64,000 nt of DNA, taken from positions 23,958,436-24,022,435 of the forward strand of contig OX235275.1 in NCBI GenBank assembly GCA_944472155.2. The letters run 5' to 3'. The position numbers and the translations under genes are program-made. Under the pieces are notes generated by a model that saw only the letters and a program-made list of their open reading frames with translations, made no database searches and had not been told where the DNA came from. Of the stretch, positions 41,600-52,639 are shown in pieces. The DNA comes from Trichobilharzia szidati (taxonomy: Eukaryota > Platyhelminthes > Trematoda > Strigeidida > Schistosomatidae). The first letter of the stretch is position 1. Each line of letters begins with the position of its first letter.

Positions 41600-42433
41600 A
41601 TTAGGATCCTTTTAATCCTACTTTTTTCTCTACTTCGTCTGCCTTTATATGCTATATGAAAGGAGTGTGCGACTTGGACAACTGCACTTCTGTTCAAATT
41701 TCTATGTTGAAATTCAGTCATTCTGTCAGTTATCCACCTCATTGACATTATCACCAATAGGCACTTGATGTGACGCAACGAATTCGCCAGAGGAATTTTT
41801 TCAGAGTCTGAGCACCCAAATTACCCGCAGCTCCAAACTTGTGTCTCCTCAGGTAAAACAAGTAGTCTTTTCAGAAGAATTTATGCGCATACGTCTAAGT
41901 ATAAAAATTCCACTATACCACATTTGGCACATATTTTATGTGATGAAAATAGTGTCAGACATGAACTAACTAAACTTCTTTGCACCACTAAATAAACCAT
42001 TTCCTCCACCCTTAAAGCATCAAACTTTATTGTTATTGTATTTCTTATATTTATAATCCTCTCAACTTTTTGTTTTGTTTACTTTTTTCATAAGTGTGGA
42101 CATAATTTAAGCTGTGTTGTAGCTGTTAATTTTGTGTTTCCCCTCACTATACAATATCAACAGAACATTAGACCCAATAGTCTATAACATGCTAAAGTTT
42201 TTAAACTGAATCGACAATACCGTTTGAAACAAACTCACTGTTATTATTACTATTATTATATTTAATATTCTCAGTTCGCGCTTCGAATATTTTTGACTTT
42301 ATATCGTAAATGTGGACAAATCGCTCTGCTTAATTTTGTTTTAATTTTATTTATATTTTGAGTAAATCAGATGCAAGATATTGTGACAAATGCTGAGAAT
42401 TCCATTCTGTATTATAAGTACTGTTTTTGGAAT
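41600..42433 (+). mobile_element. CR1 3' end (right arm)
   Basis: Mirror of 5335-6130: KNSTIPHLAHILCDENSVRH, then ELTKLLCTTK and a stop (about 41900-41995), then a 3' UTR ending ATTCCAAAAA-type complement and ATTATTATTTTTAC near 42433. Confidence 0.75.
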
Positions 42434-44505
42434 GAAGCAGATTATTATTTTTACTATCAGACACTGATCTCACTGTAAATACGATTTAACGGGATGATCG
42501 GGTGAATTGGACAGAAAATTTCGCATTATAAACATAGGCATATGTTATACTTCTAATACCATGAACGCTATGAGTTTCAAAATGGTTTCAATTCCTGATT
42601 TTTTTAAAATTCATACTTTGTTTTATTTGAACAATAGATAATATCAAAGATTGCACAGTGTGATTTTAACAGTAATGCTTTCAGCCTACACAATGTGGGA
42701 GAACGAAGGCGACAGTAATTCACTGAACTTTTAAAATTATTTTTCCTTTTAATTGAATGTAATATATACAACATTTTCGCTGATTTTTTATTCATGAATA
42801 ATCCCCATGCAGACAGTAATGAGAACAAAACGCGTAGTTCAGCGAAGAGTCACTTTACGCTGGTGAATTCATTTTCTTAGCTATACAACCGCAAATACAT
42901 ATACAGGTTATTTTGTGTGCATGTGAACATTAAGTTTGTCAAACAAACATACAATCGGTTATGGTTATTTCAACTAAACAGGAGAAAATTAGTAAGTTTA
43001 GGGTAGAGGCGCGCATTAAAAAACGGCGGAGAAAACTGGGTGTTAGTGAAATCAGTGTGGTAACAAAGGTGACGAGTTATCACAAACAGTTGTTAAAAAG
43101 GAGTTACACAGTAATATAAATAGTTTGATGATTGAGTTGTACTCAGGATGTACATAGTAACAAAGTAGAAAATACGAAATTATATAAGAGTTCTAACTGA
43201 ATACAAGAATTATAAACAAGTAGAGAAACAGGCAAACAAACAGAATTAAGTCATCAAACATCAACAAAGTTGTGACCATGACAGTAGAAGTTGTTGAGTA
43301 ATTATCTTTTCTATACACAACTCAGGTTTCTCAATGTGTGAAAACAGCTAGAGCTCCAGCGATACAAAGAAGACGAAACCGTATTGCCTTTGGTTGGTTA
43401 TTCTTGACTTTGTAGATTATTTTGAATTAGGAGTCGTTTGTTGAGATAGAATGATCAGTGTTACTCAGGTGTTCGATTGTCGCACTCCTTACAGCACCAA
43501 CATAGCTGGATAGTGTTCTTGGATTCTTCTCAGAGAGGATATCCGTTGAACGAGTGATGCATCTGGCGCTACAGCGGCGAGTGAACTGATATATGCAAAT
43601 ACTCGTGGTCTGATACGAAATCTTGTCCTTAAGACTTCTGCAGATCAGTAGGCGACTGGAGAACACTATTCTCAGATATGATGCACTCCGTCTCTTGAGA
43701 ATATGGCTTGTTAAATCTCCTTTAAATTTAAATTCATGTAGAGTCTCTTTTCTGGCTCAAGTGAAGTTTCATTCCTCCAAATTTTTGGTATGATAATTTT
43801 ATCAATGAATCTTGGTGGGTATCCATTTCGGGTGAAGATTTCTCTCAAAATATCTAATTCTGTTTCTAGAACATCGGAACTACAGATGCATCGGATGCGA
43901 GTGCCGAGGAATATAAATCTAATTGCGCTTTTTTTGAATAGGCATCCAGCTAATGAAGCTTCTTAATTGGCCATTCCAAGTATCTTTTCGATGGGTCAAT
44001 CTTCTTAAGGTCCCCTCGTCTCTTCTTGTTAGTTCCACATCATGGAAGACAATTTTTGATTCGTTTGCCATTTCATGAGTAAACTCTATTACTGGATTGC
44101 AACAGTTAAATTTCTACAGCAACAGATTAGGATCATTACTGCTTTTTTACAAATAATGAATATACCATCTACGCATCTTTTATACAGTAGTAAACTGTCG
44201 ATGTTCGGCTTTAATGGACCTTTCTTGACGCTTGCCAAGAAGCACTTTGATAGTAGTGGACCCAATGAAGATCCCATTGAAATACAATTTTTTTGTCTGT
44301 GGATGGTGTCGGTGAAAGTAAACTGTAAGTTCGGAGTGCATCTCAGTATAAATTGCTTCAACTATGTTGTTGGTAGTTCAGTATTGAAATTGTTCCCATC
44401 TATATATTTGCATATAAAGCAGACATTTTCTAAGTGTGGAACACTGGTGAGAAGTGATTTTATATTTCTCACTAAACTATAAGTCAACATTTTGTTATGA
44501 GTCGT
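42434..44505 (-). pseudogene. PLE-A relic (right arm) with 3' non-coding region, no SINE
   Basis: Partner of 3098-5330. Minus strand from about 44500: MKQFILRCTPNLQFTF, MGSSLGPLLSKCF (PLE palm motif), KRCVDGIFII (catalytic YVDD degraded to CVDG), then a SEVLETELDILREIFTRNGYPPRF-type stretch read across shifts near 43870-43800, then FSSRLLICRSLKDKISY, IYQFTRRCSARCITRST (damaged GIY-YIG), IEHLSNTDHS and IAGALA-type end. The empty site for the S2 SINE is at about 43500-43520. 42434-43080 is the 3' UTR, nearly identical to the left arm. Confidence 0.82.
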
Positions 44506-44564
44506 TACAATACGTATATATATATGCATATATATTATGAGAATTTCTCTGCATGAAGGTTTTT

Positions 44565-44870
44565 AGATGAGTAGCCGTTTTTGTAATACTTCAATCCATT
44601 CCCATATACTACAATATATGGGAATGCATGGGATATAAGTTACATCACGTGTCGGCCCTTCAATGAATCCTGTATTGTCAGCAACTGGCCTGGCGTCTGA
44701 AGGTGACATGAAGGAAGTCATATGATGAAGTTGGTTATAGAGGCAGTTGAAAGTAATAACAAGGAACTGAGTGGAATAGAGATACATAGTAGGGACTCTG
44801 TTCTCCATATAGAAAGCAAAGAATAAGAAACACCTGCCTGTGATTAGACCTTTAGTCAATCAAACCCCAG
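44565..44870 (+). mobile_element. RTE 3' remnant (right arm)
   Basis: Mirror of 1410-1690. On the plus strand, GTCTGAAGGTGACATGAAGG is the DNA for the SEGDMKE-type RTE C-terminal signature. The long minus-strand frame at 44563-44859 is antisense. Confidence 0.55.
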
Positions 44871-45641
44871 AAAATCAACACTGGATGCAGACTGACAACC
44901 GATTATTTATGTAGGAGGTTATCTGCAGTTATAGTAAGAATTAGTGATCATCAGGTTCCACGAATTCAGGCTATAGGAACGACATTTCGCAATGACACTG
45001 GTTGGTGGTTGCGCTATAGCTGTCGCGAATTCACAGGAGTTCTAAATCATGGGCCATTAGATTATATCTCACTGCTTGTTTTGTCTACGAAGTCTCACTT
45101 TAAATAGAAAATCTTCAATTCCAACATCAGTGAATGCGCATTACTGAATAGTCTTAAAATGGTAGGTCAAAGCTGCCTAGAGCTACCTAGTTTTGTTATA
45201 AAGACATAATTTTTCTTAAATACTACGTTTATCTTTACCGTACAATGCTGTTTGAATCCCCTGCTCTCTAGTTAATCCTATTGGTTGTTGGCTGTTTATG
45301 CTTATCAATTTAATTATTGCCCCTCAAGGCCATGTGATATATATATACGGTGTCAACCCTTTTCTATGTTGTTTTAAGACAGTGAAAACCCCTGCGTCAA
45401 CGGTCTCTCTTCTTGGCTACGAGTTTGGTAATACAGTATCGTGTCGTTGTAGCTGCTAATAGTGGACAGAAAAATGGGCTCGCAAATCGACTAAGGAGGA
45501 AGTTACTTAGCACAAACTAGCGAGTGCAATAACAGCCGTAACAGGTTTCTAATGGTTTTCCAACTGAGATTAATTCATGATGTGACCTGAAATTAATCGA
45601 ATTTTTTCAAATGGAAAGCTTGTAAGTAATTAAAGTATCAG
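44871..45641. other. No gene seen; outermost part of the right arm
   Basis: Aligns inverted with 583-1400 at moderate identity and holds no supported frame. It becomes an RTE relic at about 45680. Confidence 0.5.
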
Positions 45642-45679
45642 AATTATAGACCGCAAGTAAACAAGACCTCAGGATATTA

Positions 45680-47515
45680 TATCAGATAACCAGACTCCTG
45701 TCCGTGAAAAGATCCACAGTTGAAACCTAATTACCAAGGAGAAGGAACAAATGAAACAGTGGGCTGATCACTTTAAAGGCTTCTCGAATCCACCGCCACC
45801 GTAACTCGCCCTGAAATACACTATCACCAACAGCAAGCCTGCAAGCAGATACCAATCTTCCAAGAAAAGCAGAAATATTGAATGCGATCAAGGAAATGAA
45901 AGCCTGTCCATTAGGTAGCAGGACCAGACGGAATTCCCCACGAAGCCTTGAAAAAAAGCTGAAAGATTGAGGCACATCTGCTCGCGCCACAAACGCGAAA
46001 GGTTTGAAAGAAAGGAGAGGCGCATACCGATTGAAAGAAAGGCTACATTGTCAAGCTACCAAATAAGGGTGACTTGGGCCTCTCTGTTTTGGAACTGTTG
46101 TGGAATAATGCTCTTGTCCATACCAAGTAAAATACTTAGTCTCATCATCATGGAGAGAATAAAAAGTGATTTGGAGAGAGAACTCCGCCAAAACGAAAAT
46201 GCCGGATTCGGGAAAGGCTATTAAAGTGCTGATCGAACTGCAAAGCTACGAACTTCCATCATCGAACAAAGAATAGATCGCAGTTTGAACAGTTCCTTAA
46301 CTTCATCGACTTCGCAAAGGCCTTCGGTAGCGTTGACTGAGCATTAATTTTTAAACCGCTTCAATATAATAGCGTGCATTATTCAAGTCATTATGAACCT
46401 CATTCACAAGCTATCTGATAAAGTCAGACGTCATGTGATCCATAATGGAAAACTCCTCCAGTCGTTTGACAGGAATACAGGAGTAAGACAAGGTTGGCTC
46501 AAATTATCACTGATAATATTCCTGGTTGTGGTGAATTACATTTTGCGTCAGACTGTGTATCGGTAGTGAGAAAACAGAAATACGCTGGACGGATACCGAA
46601 ACTCCAGATGATTTGGATTTCGGCCGTGGATTGTTTACGTTTATTCTCACGCAAACTCGAAGAGATGCAGGCAAAACCAACAAACTGGATGAAAAGCAGC
46701 CAGTCCAGACAGGACTGCAGGTGGACATAGAGAAGACGGAGGTGATGAAGATAACCAGCCGACAACAACAAGCGGCATTGACCACTAATAATGGGAGATA
46801 TTTGACGGAGGTCACTTCCTTCGCGCATCCAGCTAGCAAAGACGGTTTAAACCACAACCAGTCGGCACGAACTAAGATGTCAAAGCCAGCCAGAGTGGAT
46901 CGGAAAGGTCAGATACGCCTTCGTCAACCCAAAACAAGTCTGGAAATATTCTACACTACGCCTTATCATAAAGCACTAGATTCGGATTCTGTTCAAGACA
47001 AATGTGTAGACAGTCGGTTCTTCTATATGGGTCAGAAACTTAACAAGCACTTTACGAGAAGGATTTCCTACACGCTAGTGCTGACTCTTGTGAACAGCTG
47101 CCCTTGTTCGCTGTCTGGCTCCATTCTGAAGATCAAATGGCCGACCAGCTGGTTGGAAAGAATAAGCAGGAAGGAACTAGGGCGGGCTTGGAATAAATAA
47201 ACAGGCGAGAAACTATTGCTCAACAAACATGTAGGCAGAAAAGGAGATGAACTGATCGAGCATACATTGAGGTGGTCATCAAACGACATCGCTCACAGTG
47301 CAGGCCATCGCTGGAATGGTATCCCAATGGGAAGAAAGGAGTTGGTTGCCAGTTCAAGGGTGACATGAAGGAGATCTTGAGAGTTGAAGGAGGCCATGAG
47401 AGATTGTTGGCAACCGTGGAGTCAGCCAACTGAATAGGACAGCAGAGAATAGAACAAAGTGGAGGTGTGATTATGAGGCCTAATGTTCCCTTCGAAACGC
47501 AATGGAGAAATAATA
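45680..47515 (+). mobile_element. RTE-clade relic spanning RT and C-terminus
   Basis: The copy is longer but heavily decayed. Plus strand: LITKEKEQMKQWADHF (about 45727-45775, the region before the RT), AGPDGIPHEAL with a shift near 45920, SIPSKILSLIIMERIK (46117-46165), AGFGKGY (46200-46220), DFAKAFGSVD near 46310, RQGWLKLSLIIFLVV near 46485-46530, then the C-terminal region with WKIFYTTPYHKAL, SRFFYMGQKLNKHFTRRISY and KIKWPTSWLERISRK (to about 47170). Tail near 47515 TAATATATGAA. It borders or truncates the right arm of the palindrome. Confidence 0.75.
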
Positions 47516-47988
47516 TATGAATTTATAGGTTCCACCTCAGGCCAGAATGGCAATAATAATAATTATTATTATAAGTATTGATTTTATCGGAACATAACCA
47601 TTTTACGCTATAGAATGGTTCTAAATCGTCATTTAGTCCCAAATAAATTCGAACGAAAAGCGCTCCACTTCATTGCGAACGGAAACTGGTGTGCCTCACT
47701 TAAGGCACTGTACTCTTTCCATTTCTTTCTTCTTCCCTTTTTGCATGACCTCCCGTATTCTTGCAAAGATAACTTCATTAAATATGCTAGACTATCTAAC
47801 CATTTCTGTTGCAGTTGTTCTAAAATAAATAAATTCCTGTCTGATGTTAAAAATGGTCTCACCTACAAATGGTCTAAATGTCATGTTCTAGATTTTAGTT
47901 TCAGATATGCACAAGACTTGGGTTGGGAATGATTGAGTCCTCCTAAGACTTTTGTAATATTGACGGCAATATAATGATACTTAGTTTA

Positions 47989-48610
47989 CTTTACTTTGGC
48001 TATCTCCTATGGGAGGATGAGCAGGCTTCATGAACATCTCAAATCATCGCTGCCTAGGCACGGCGATCTGATGAAGAGAGTTCATGAAGTTTCATGGGAA
48101 TTTGGTACGAGTGATGTCCCCAGAATCGCTCGGCCTTTTGTTTGAGAGTGCAGCTCTAGCGTTTACACAACCAAGCGTGACCTACAAGGCAGTATGAGTG
48201 GAGTAGGGAGTTCACTATCCATTGGCAGCCGTTGACCGGAGTTCGGTTCATACGCCTTTTTGAATGGGGCCAGACATCCAGGACGTCCAACAAGCCCTTT
48301 GTCCATACGTCTGCCGGTGAGCTCCAGTGAGCTTCATACGCCAGTCGTTGGAGGTTTGGAATCAGGGTTTAGTCATCTCCCCTAGACTGTCATCCAATGG
48401 ACAGTCAACCCGGTGAAGAGCGCCGGGCATCCGCTTTCGCCCTCTCACTTTGGTGAAAAACACCTCCGCCACGTGAAAGCAGTGAGTAGGACATCCTCAG
48501 GAAAGGCTATGTAAGACGCCTGGTCATATGGAAGCATTTCAAGAGGTGTGCGGAGGGGTGGCCAACCCGCAGCGCAAGGCAACCACCCCCGACCATCCTG
48601 AGGCCTTGTA
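47989..48610. mobile_element. Unknown 622-bp insertion with 24-bp target-site duplication
   Basis: It lies between imperfect direct repeats GGCAATATAATGATACTTAGTTTA (split as 47965-47984 and 47985-47988) and 48611-48634, which differ at 3 of 24 positions. The host CR1 frame continues across once the insert and one repeat are removed. The insert is visibly GC-richer than its surroundings, starts with CTTTACTTTGGCTATCTCC and ends with CATCCTGAGGCCTTGTA. It has no long frame, no poly-A, no tRNA-like A/B boxes and no terminal inverted repeat that I can see. It has no second copy in the window. A non-autonomous retroposon or a retro-copied RNA is possible. Confidence 0.72.
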
Positions 48611-48694
48611 GGCAATGTAATGATAGCTAGTTTATGTTTGAATTTCTGTTGGTCATCGTCTCATATCCTGTTGACTTCTAGGAAAAGTTTTAGT

Positions 48695-49075
48695 TTGATT
48701 ACAGGATTTTCATCATGAGCTGACATTAGTTAGAGAACCTTTTGAAAACCTGGGAGTACTGCACAGCTGTTTCGTCCTAGTTTGAGACTCTTCATCAGTA
48801 CGCACCCACCGGGATTCGAACCCAGAACCTTCTGGTTACAAGGCGAGCTCGTATACCATTAAGCCACTGGGACCCGATACAATGGCCCATGAATTCTAAC
48901 TTCTGCCAATTCACGACATAGCGCGACCCCTAGCCAATGTCTTCGGCGAGTATTTGTCCTCACAACCGACCTGCTGCACCCTACTGCATCCTACTGGTCA
49001 CGACTTCTCACTAGAACCCCAGGTAACTTTTTACCTGAATAGGGCAAGTCGCTAGTGAGCATCTCATTGATATTC
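48695..49075 (-). mobile_element. Smα-like SINE (S1), best-preserved copy
   Basis: Minus strand: a 5' part shared with 1-156, a tRNA-like head (GGGTCCCAGTGGCTTAATGG, about 48876-48857), B-box GGTTCGAATCCC (48822-48811), then CTGATGA (48798-48792), a stem-loop containing GAGTCTCAAACTAGGAC, and GAAAC (48773-48769), followed by AGCTGTGCAGTACTCCCAGG. It is inserted in the CR1 relic. Confidence 0.8.
48745..48803 (-). ncRNA. Hammerhead-ribozyme-like segment of SINE S1
   Basis: The conserved hammerhead core strings CTGATGA and GAAA are present in the right order, with a hairpin between them that can pair GTC with GAC. In Smα repeats this region forms an active self-cleaving ribozyme. Here two extra bases follow CTGATGA, helix III would be ACAG/CTGT with almost no loop, and GTACTG can pair with CAGTAC across the core. 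Activity is therefore uncertain. Confidence 0.45.
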
Positions 49076-49839
49076 AAGTTTTGGTTTGTAGGGATTTGAT
49101 TAGTTTTAGTTTGGCTTATTACATTAAGAAGCTGGGACTCTTTGATGACGTATCTCAACCGCAAATCTTACAATTTGTGAGTTGATGTATTCCAAATATT
49201 CTTTTTAATAATTCACCCTTATTCTCCTAAAGACTTCTCGAAGAAGACTATGCCATGTCAGAACGTAGAACACTGAAGACTGTAAGTAGGCGTAGTGTTG
49301 GGACTTTGACTCAACTAACCGGGAAATTATTATCAAGAGGCATTTTAATTCTTGCAAGCAGATGGGTAAAGTTATCTTATCTGGTACTGAAAATCCTTCG
49401 TGAGTATTTATGCTCATACGGCTACTAAATATAAAAATTCTATCATACTATATTTAGTGCGAGTTTTATGTGAGCACTCAAGTGTCAGAAAAGACGTTAT
49501 AAACTTTTTAAATCTGTAATCTGAACTGCAAAGTATTATCATTGAAGGTGTTGTCTATGATACTATCTACTTATACTTCATTATGTTTCCACGAACATTC
49601 AGTTTATACTGGTTTCTGCATTAGTATTACTGTTTTGAATCTTATGTGTGTACATTTTTATAAAAGGAGCTATATTGTTGCAATATGTAGAAGGTGCTGA
49701 AAATCCATAATGTATAATTAATATTGTTTGGAATAAAGTGATTACTATTATTATAAAGTGAAGAAACGAAACAGCGTTTTGATTTGACATTTTCTGCGAT
49801 CCTTATATTCCAGTTGGTGGCCGTATTTTGTTCCGTACA

Positions 49840-50160
49840 AGATTGGGTCTAGATGAGGAAGTGCCGGACAGGTGTTTAATGCCAGTTAGTGAGACTGTTC
49901 ATCAGCGCGCACCCTTAACTGATGAATTTCAGACTAGGAGGCCAAGATCGTTCAACATTTGTTTACTTGAGTCTGAATGCAGTCCCCCTTTAGCCTGGCA
50001 CTAGCTTGCGTTTGTAACCTGATAGTCCAGGCCTCCATCCTCATTAAGGCTTGGCGTGAGTGCTGATGAGGATTCCCAAACTGGGACGAAAATGTGTTAC
50101 TGAGCTAAATGCAAGTGATAGGCTAATTCATGAGAATAAAACGTTAGTACTGGTGTTAAA
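49840..50160 (+). mobile_element. SINE-like repeat with a second hammerhead-like core
   Basis: CTGATGA at 50063-50069 is followed by GGATTCCCAAACTGGGAC and GAAAA (50088-50092). TCCCA (50074-50078) pairs perfectly with TGGGA (50082-50086) around AAAC-type loop bases. The upstream part (CCCCCTTTAGCCTGGCACTA, GTTTGTAACCTGATAGTCC) resembles a decayed tRNA-like head. It is distinct from S1 in sequence. Confidence 0.5.
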
Positions 50161-50279
50161 TGTTAAAAAGCTGAACAAGAACCATGAAAACTCCAGATTT
50201 TACAGTCAAAATATTGATTTCTAGGAAAGAAGAACCTAATGCGTATACTGCTAATTAGAACAATGATGATCTCCAGCTG

Positions 50280-50700
50280 ACATCATCTGGAGAATCATAG
50301 AAAAATATGGCGTAGTACTGGCCAGGGGTTTCATCTAAGTTTGATAATCAGCAGAAGCACGCATCTTCTCAGGTTATAACCTGGTACAAGGAGAGAGAGT
50401 AGACCTTTCAGCCAATGTGACGAAACCTATTGACATATAAATTACATATTCCACCAATGACCAATGTATACCTCAACATCAAGACAATGTCCTCAGGAAG
50501 TAAGTATCCTCTTACTTCACGGAAGTAGGAGTTCATGGATCTTTGGATCGGCTACCAATAGCTGAATGGTCGGTGACTTCAATTTGTAACCACAAGTTAC
50601 TGGATTCGGACTCCGGTGAATGATTACTACTTGAAAGTTCAGTACCATCTAGCTTGCCATAGACCTAGTCACCGAAATAACAAGAGTCGGCAATGTAAGC
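50280..50700. mobile_element. Decayed SINE-like fragments
   Basis: A minus-strand piece near 50290-50440 (TCAGGTTATAACCTGGTACA; CCTTTCAGCCAATGTGACG) and a plus-strand tRNA-like piece near 50545-50630 (GGATCGGCTACCAATAGCTG; GTAACCACAAGTTACTGG) look like S1-type heads facing each other. B-boxes are badly worn, so the assignment is tentative. Confidence 0.4.
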
Positions 50701-51106
50701 CACTGACTGCTGGGGCAGAAAATTTCACGACAACCGGTTTGGATGATCTTCAACCCTATTCAACCGGATGTCCAATTTTATGAAATCGGTCACGAGAATC
50801 GAGGGATTCTCACCAATACCAACTAGATTGATCTGATATTTTCATAACTCAACGTGTCAGACTTGATTTCATAGAGAAAAATCATATTTCATATTCAGTC
50901 AAGTCATCTATTGCAATTCAGCAACGTATTATTTAATCAGACCGTAGGTGAAGTCAACTTTGTTTTCACTGGACTTTTCAGGCCTGTAAAGAGGTGGTTG
51001 TCAAAGGGCATTGAAATTCTGTCTGTCGGGTAGATTGAAGAAGATAAAAAGAAACCGAAGGATTCAGTTAATCGATGCCAATCACACGATCACCCTCACA
51101 CACCTT
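50701..51106. other. No gene seen
   Basis: No sustained frame. Around 50780-50840 a faint ENRGILTNTN and IDLIFS stretch recalls the end of a CR1 or RTE endonuclease domain, too weak to call. Confidence 0.4.
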
Positions 51107-51612
51107 TTAGTATTCTACCACGTCACAAGTTAAACACAGAACTTCAAGATTTGATCTTCGAAGTTTGAACATCGCTTGTGTCATTTTTCTACGGAGTGAA
51201 AACACTAGTATCACACAGGACCCACCCTCTTCCTCCGACTTAATATCACCTTCTCGAGTTTTATGGATGCATCGGAAATATATCGAATCGTGGACCACTT
51301 TGTGTGGCTTGTACATACCTCTGTCATCAAGCACATTTTTGAACATATCTCTACTCACGAAAGAACCTGTGTCACTGAAAGAAACTTTAAGGTAGTATTG
51401 ACATACGTCTTAAGTAGTCAGTTTCTCCATAATAGTTTAATTCGATGAAAACTCTCAATTTGATTAACGCAGAGAACCCCAAATACTATTATTTCATCAG
51501 GTTTCCATTGGAATATCAAGCTCCAGCAAAACATCTCCACGTCACTCTGTTTCTTGAGGTATTTTTTTAACCTAGCTCCAGGAAAGCCTACAATTTTCCA
51601 TCTATTAGTCAC
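51107..51612 (-). pseudogene. Unassigned coding-like segment, possible host exon or unknown element
   Basis: Two minus-strand frames lie close together: 51612-51418 (MTNRWKIVGFPGARLKKYLK, ending KLLWRN and stop) and 51358-51107, which is open from about 51395 (KVSFSDTGSF, RDMFKNVLDDRGMYK, TREGDIKSEEEGG, CLTCDVVEY). Mixed charged and hydrophobic composition looks protein-like, and no copy occurs elsewhere in the window, unlike the retroelements. I do not recognise the family. No clear splice sites join the two frames. It may be a fragment of a host gene, an unknown element or chance. Confidence 0.25.
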
Positions 51613-52299
51613 GCTTTATCCTCCATTCTACCCTTGTGCAAAAGACCAACTGATTATTTCCCATTCACATTCCACTAGAGAACACGTGATGTCACTGAAA
51701 TGTCCACTCAGTGTGTATCTATTCATTCCATCTAAATTTGTTCAACAAATGGATATCCTTTGGATTCTGTTGATTTATAATACATATTACTGCTTCCCTT
51801 GATTGTTAGTGTTTATGCAATAGAAACAGGCCATGTTTGCAAGTGACATAATGTTTTTAAAATATCATCAGTTACAAGCCAGACAGTCTCAGTCAAGATC
51901 ATGTTATGTTGTTCTATGTGGGATATAATATTTAGTGTCACACCCATCCTCTTCAATTTTCCGCTCTCATTACTGTTTAATAAATCAGTGGAGGTTAACG
52001 AGAGTGTGTCAGTCACGATGTTAATCCAGACTGTATGCTTGGCTGACTAGCATTCTATGCCTGAACCAGTGATCCACGTTAAAGCCATATAAATAAACAA
52101 AATTCTCCAGCTATGTGTGTTGTATGAGGAATCTGAATCTTTGCTTATTGTTGGGATCTAGAGTCCTCAAGTTGACTGCTTGATGGTTTGGAAGTAAACT
52201 AGACTGTAAAAGATGACTTTTCTGCTCTCCACGTGGACTTGTTCACCTTTGAAAATGTTAAAGAAAATTGCTCTACGCGAAAACATAAATGGCTTCCTT
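51613..52299. other. No gene seen
   Basis: AT-rich, with short frames only. No repeats recognised. Confidence 0.4.
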
Positions 52300-52530
52300 C
52301 AAGTGTTAGTTTTCAGCGATTTGACTCATTGTGGGATTTCACTGTGAGTGGGCGTTGGTTAGAGAACAATTGGAAAACCAACTGGGAGTACTTACTGGAC
52401 GGCTGTTTCGTCCTACCTAGTGACTCTTCGTTAGTACGCACGCAGCGGGTTTGGCACCTAGAACTTCCTGGCCAGCCCATGGATTCCAGCTTCTGCCATT
52501 TCCGGATACAGCGTGACCAATAGACAAAAT
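52300..52530 (-). mobile_element. Smα-like SINE (S1), decayed
   Basis: Minus strand: GGCAGAAGCTGGAATCCATG, worn B-box region (AGGTGCCAAACCC), then ACTAACGAAGAGTCACTAGG (CTGATGA replaced by CTAACGA), GGACGAAACAGCCGTCCAGT and AGTACTCCCAGTTGG. The order is as in the copy at 48.7-49.07 kb, with the ribozyme-like core mutated. Confidence 0.65.
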
Positions 52531-52639
52531 AATAAAAACCAACTCATTTGCAGAATAATACGAGCTGGTTTTATTTCGTGGATTCCTTTCAACGGCGTAC
52601 ATCCTAAATAAAACATTTTTATAGTAGAAAGTTTCAAAA

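Larger units (their letters stand above)
29628..45641 (-). repeat. Right arm of the ~20-kb inverted duplication
   Basis: This is the reverse-complement partner of 583-20231. It lacks the PLE-C/SINE block, the S2 SINE and the 1.64-kb CR1 found in the left arm, so it is about 3.6 kb shorter and shows the pre-insertion state at three sites. It begins at the CR1 tail (29628) and ends just before an RTE relic that starts near 45680. The segment flanked by RTE-1 copies (33.2-36.5 kb) is the one part that does not follow simple mirror symmetry, because its spacer is in direct orientation relative to the left arm. Confidence 0.93.
47590..49750 (+). mobile_element. CR1 relic with two nested insertions
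   Basis: Segment 1 (about 47600-47964): FLLPFLHDLPYS (after motif B), FIKYARLSNHFCC (motif C, ADD lost), NGLTYKWSKCHVLDF. Segment 2 (about 48635-48690): CWSSSHILLTSRKSF. Segment 3 (about 49130-49750): LKTVSRRSVGTLTQL, ILYLVRVLCEHSSVRKDV, a stop, and a 3' UTR ending GGAATAAAGTGATTACTATTATTATA. The order matches the CR1 ORF at 10.6-11.8 kb, so the intervening 47989-48610 and 48695-49075 are insertions. Confidence 0.8.

Noticed and set aside
583..45641. Palindrome as a simple haplotype mis-scaffolding artefact
   Set aside because: Not excluded, but disfavoured: many substitutions between arms, several well-defined insertions in one arm, a flipped RTE-bounded spacer and non-homologous loop sequences on the two sides of the gap. 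Long reads are the decisive test.
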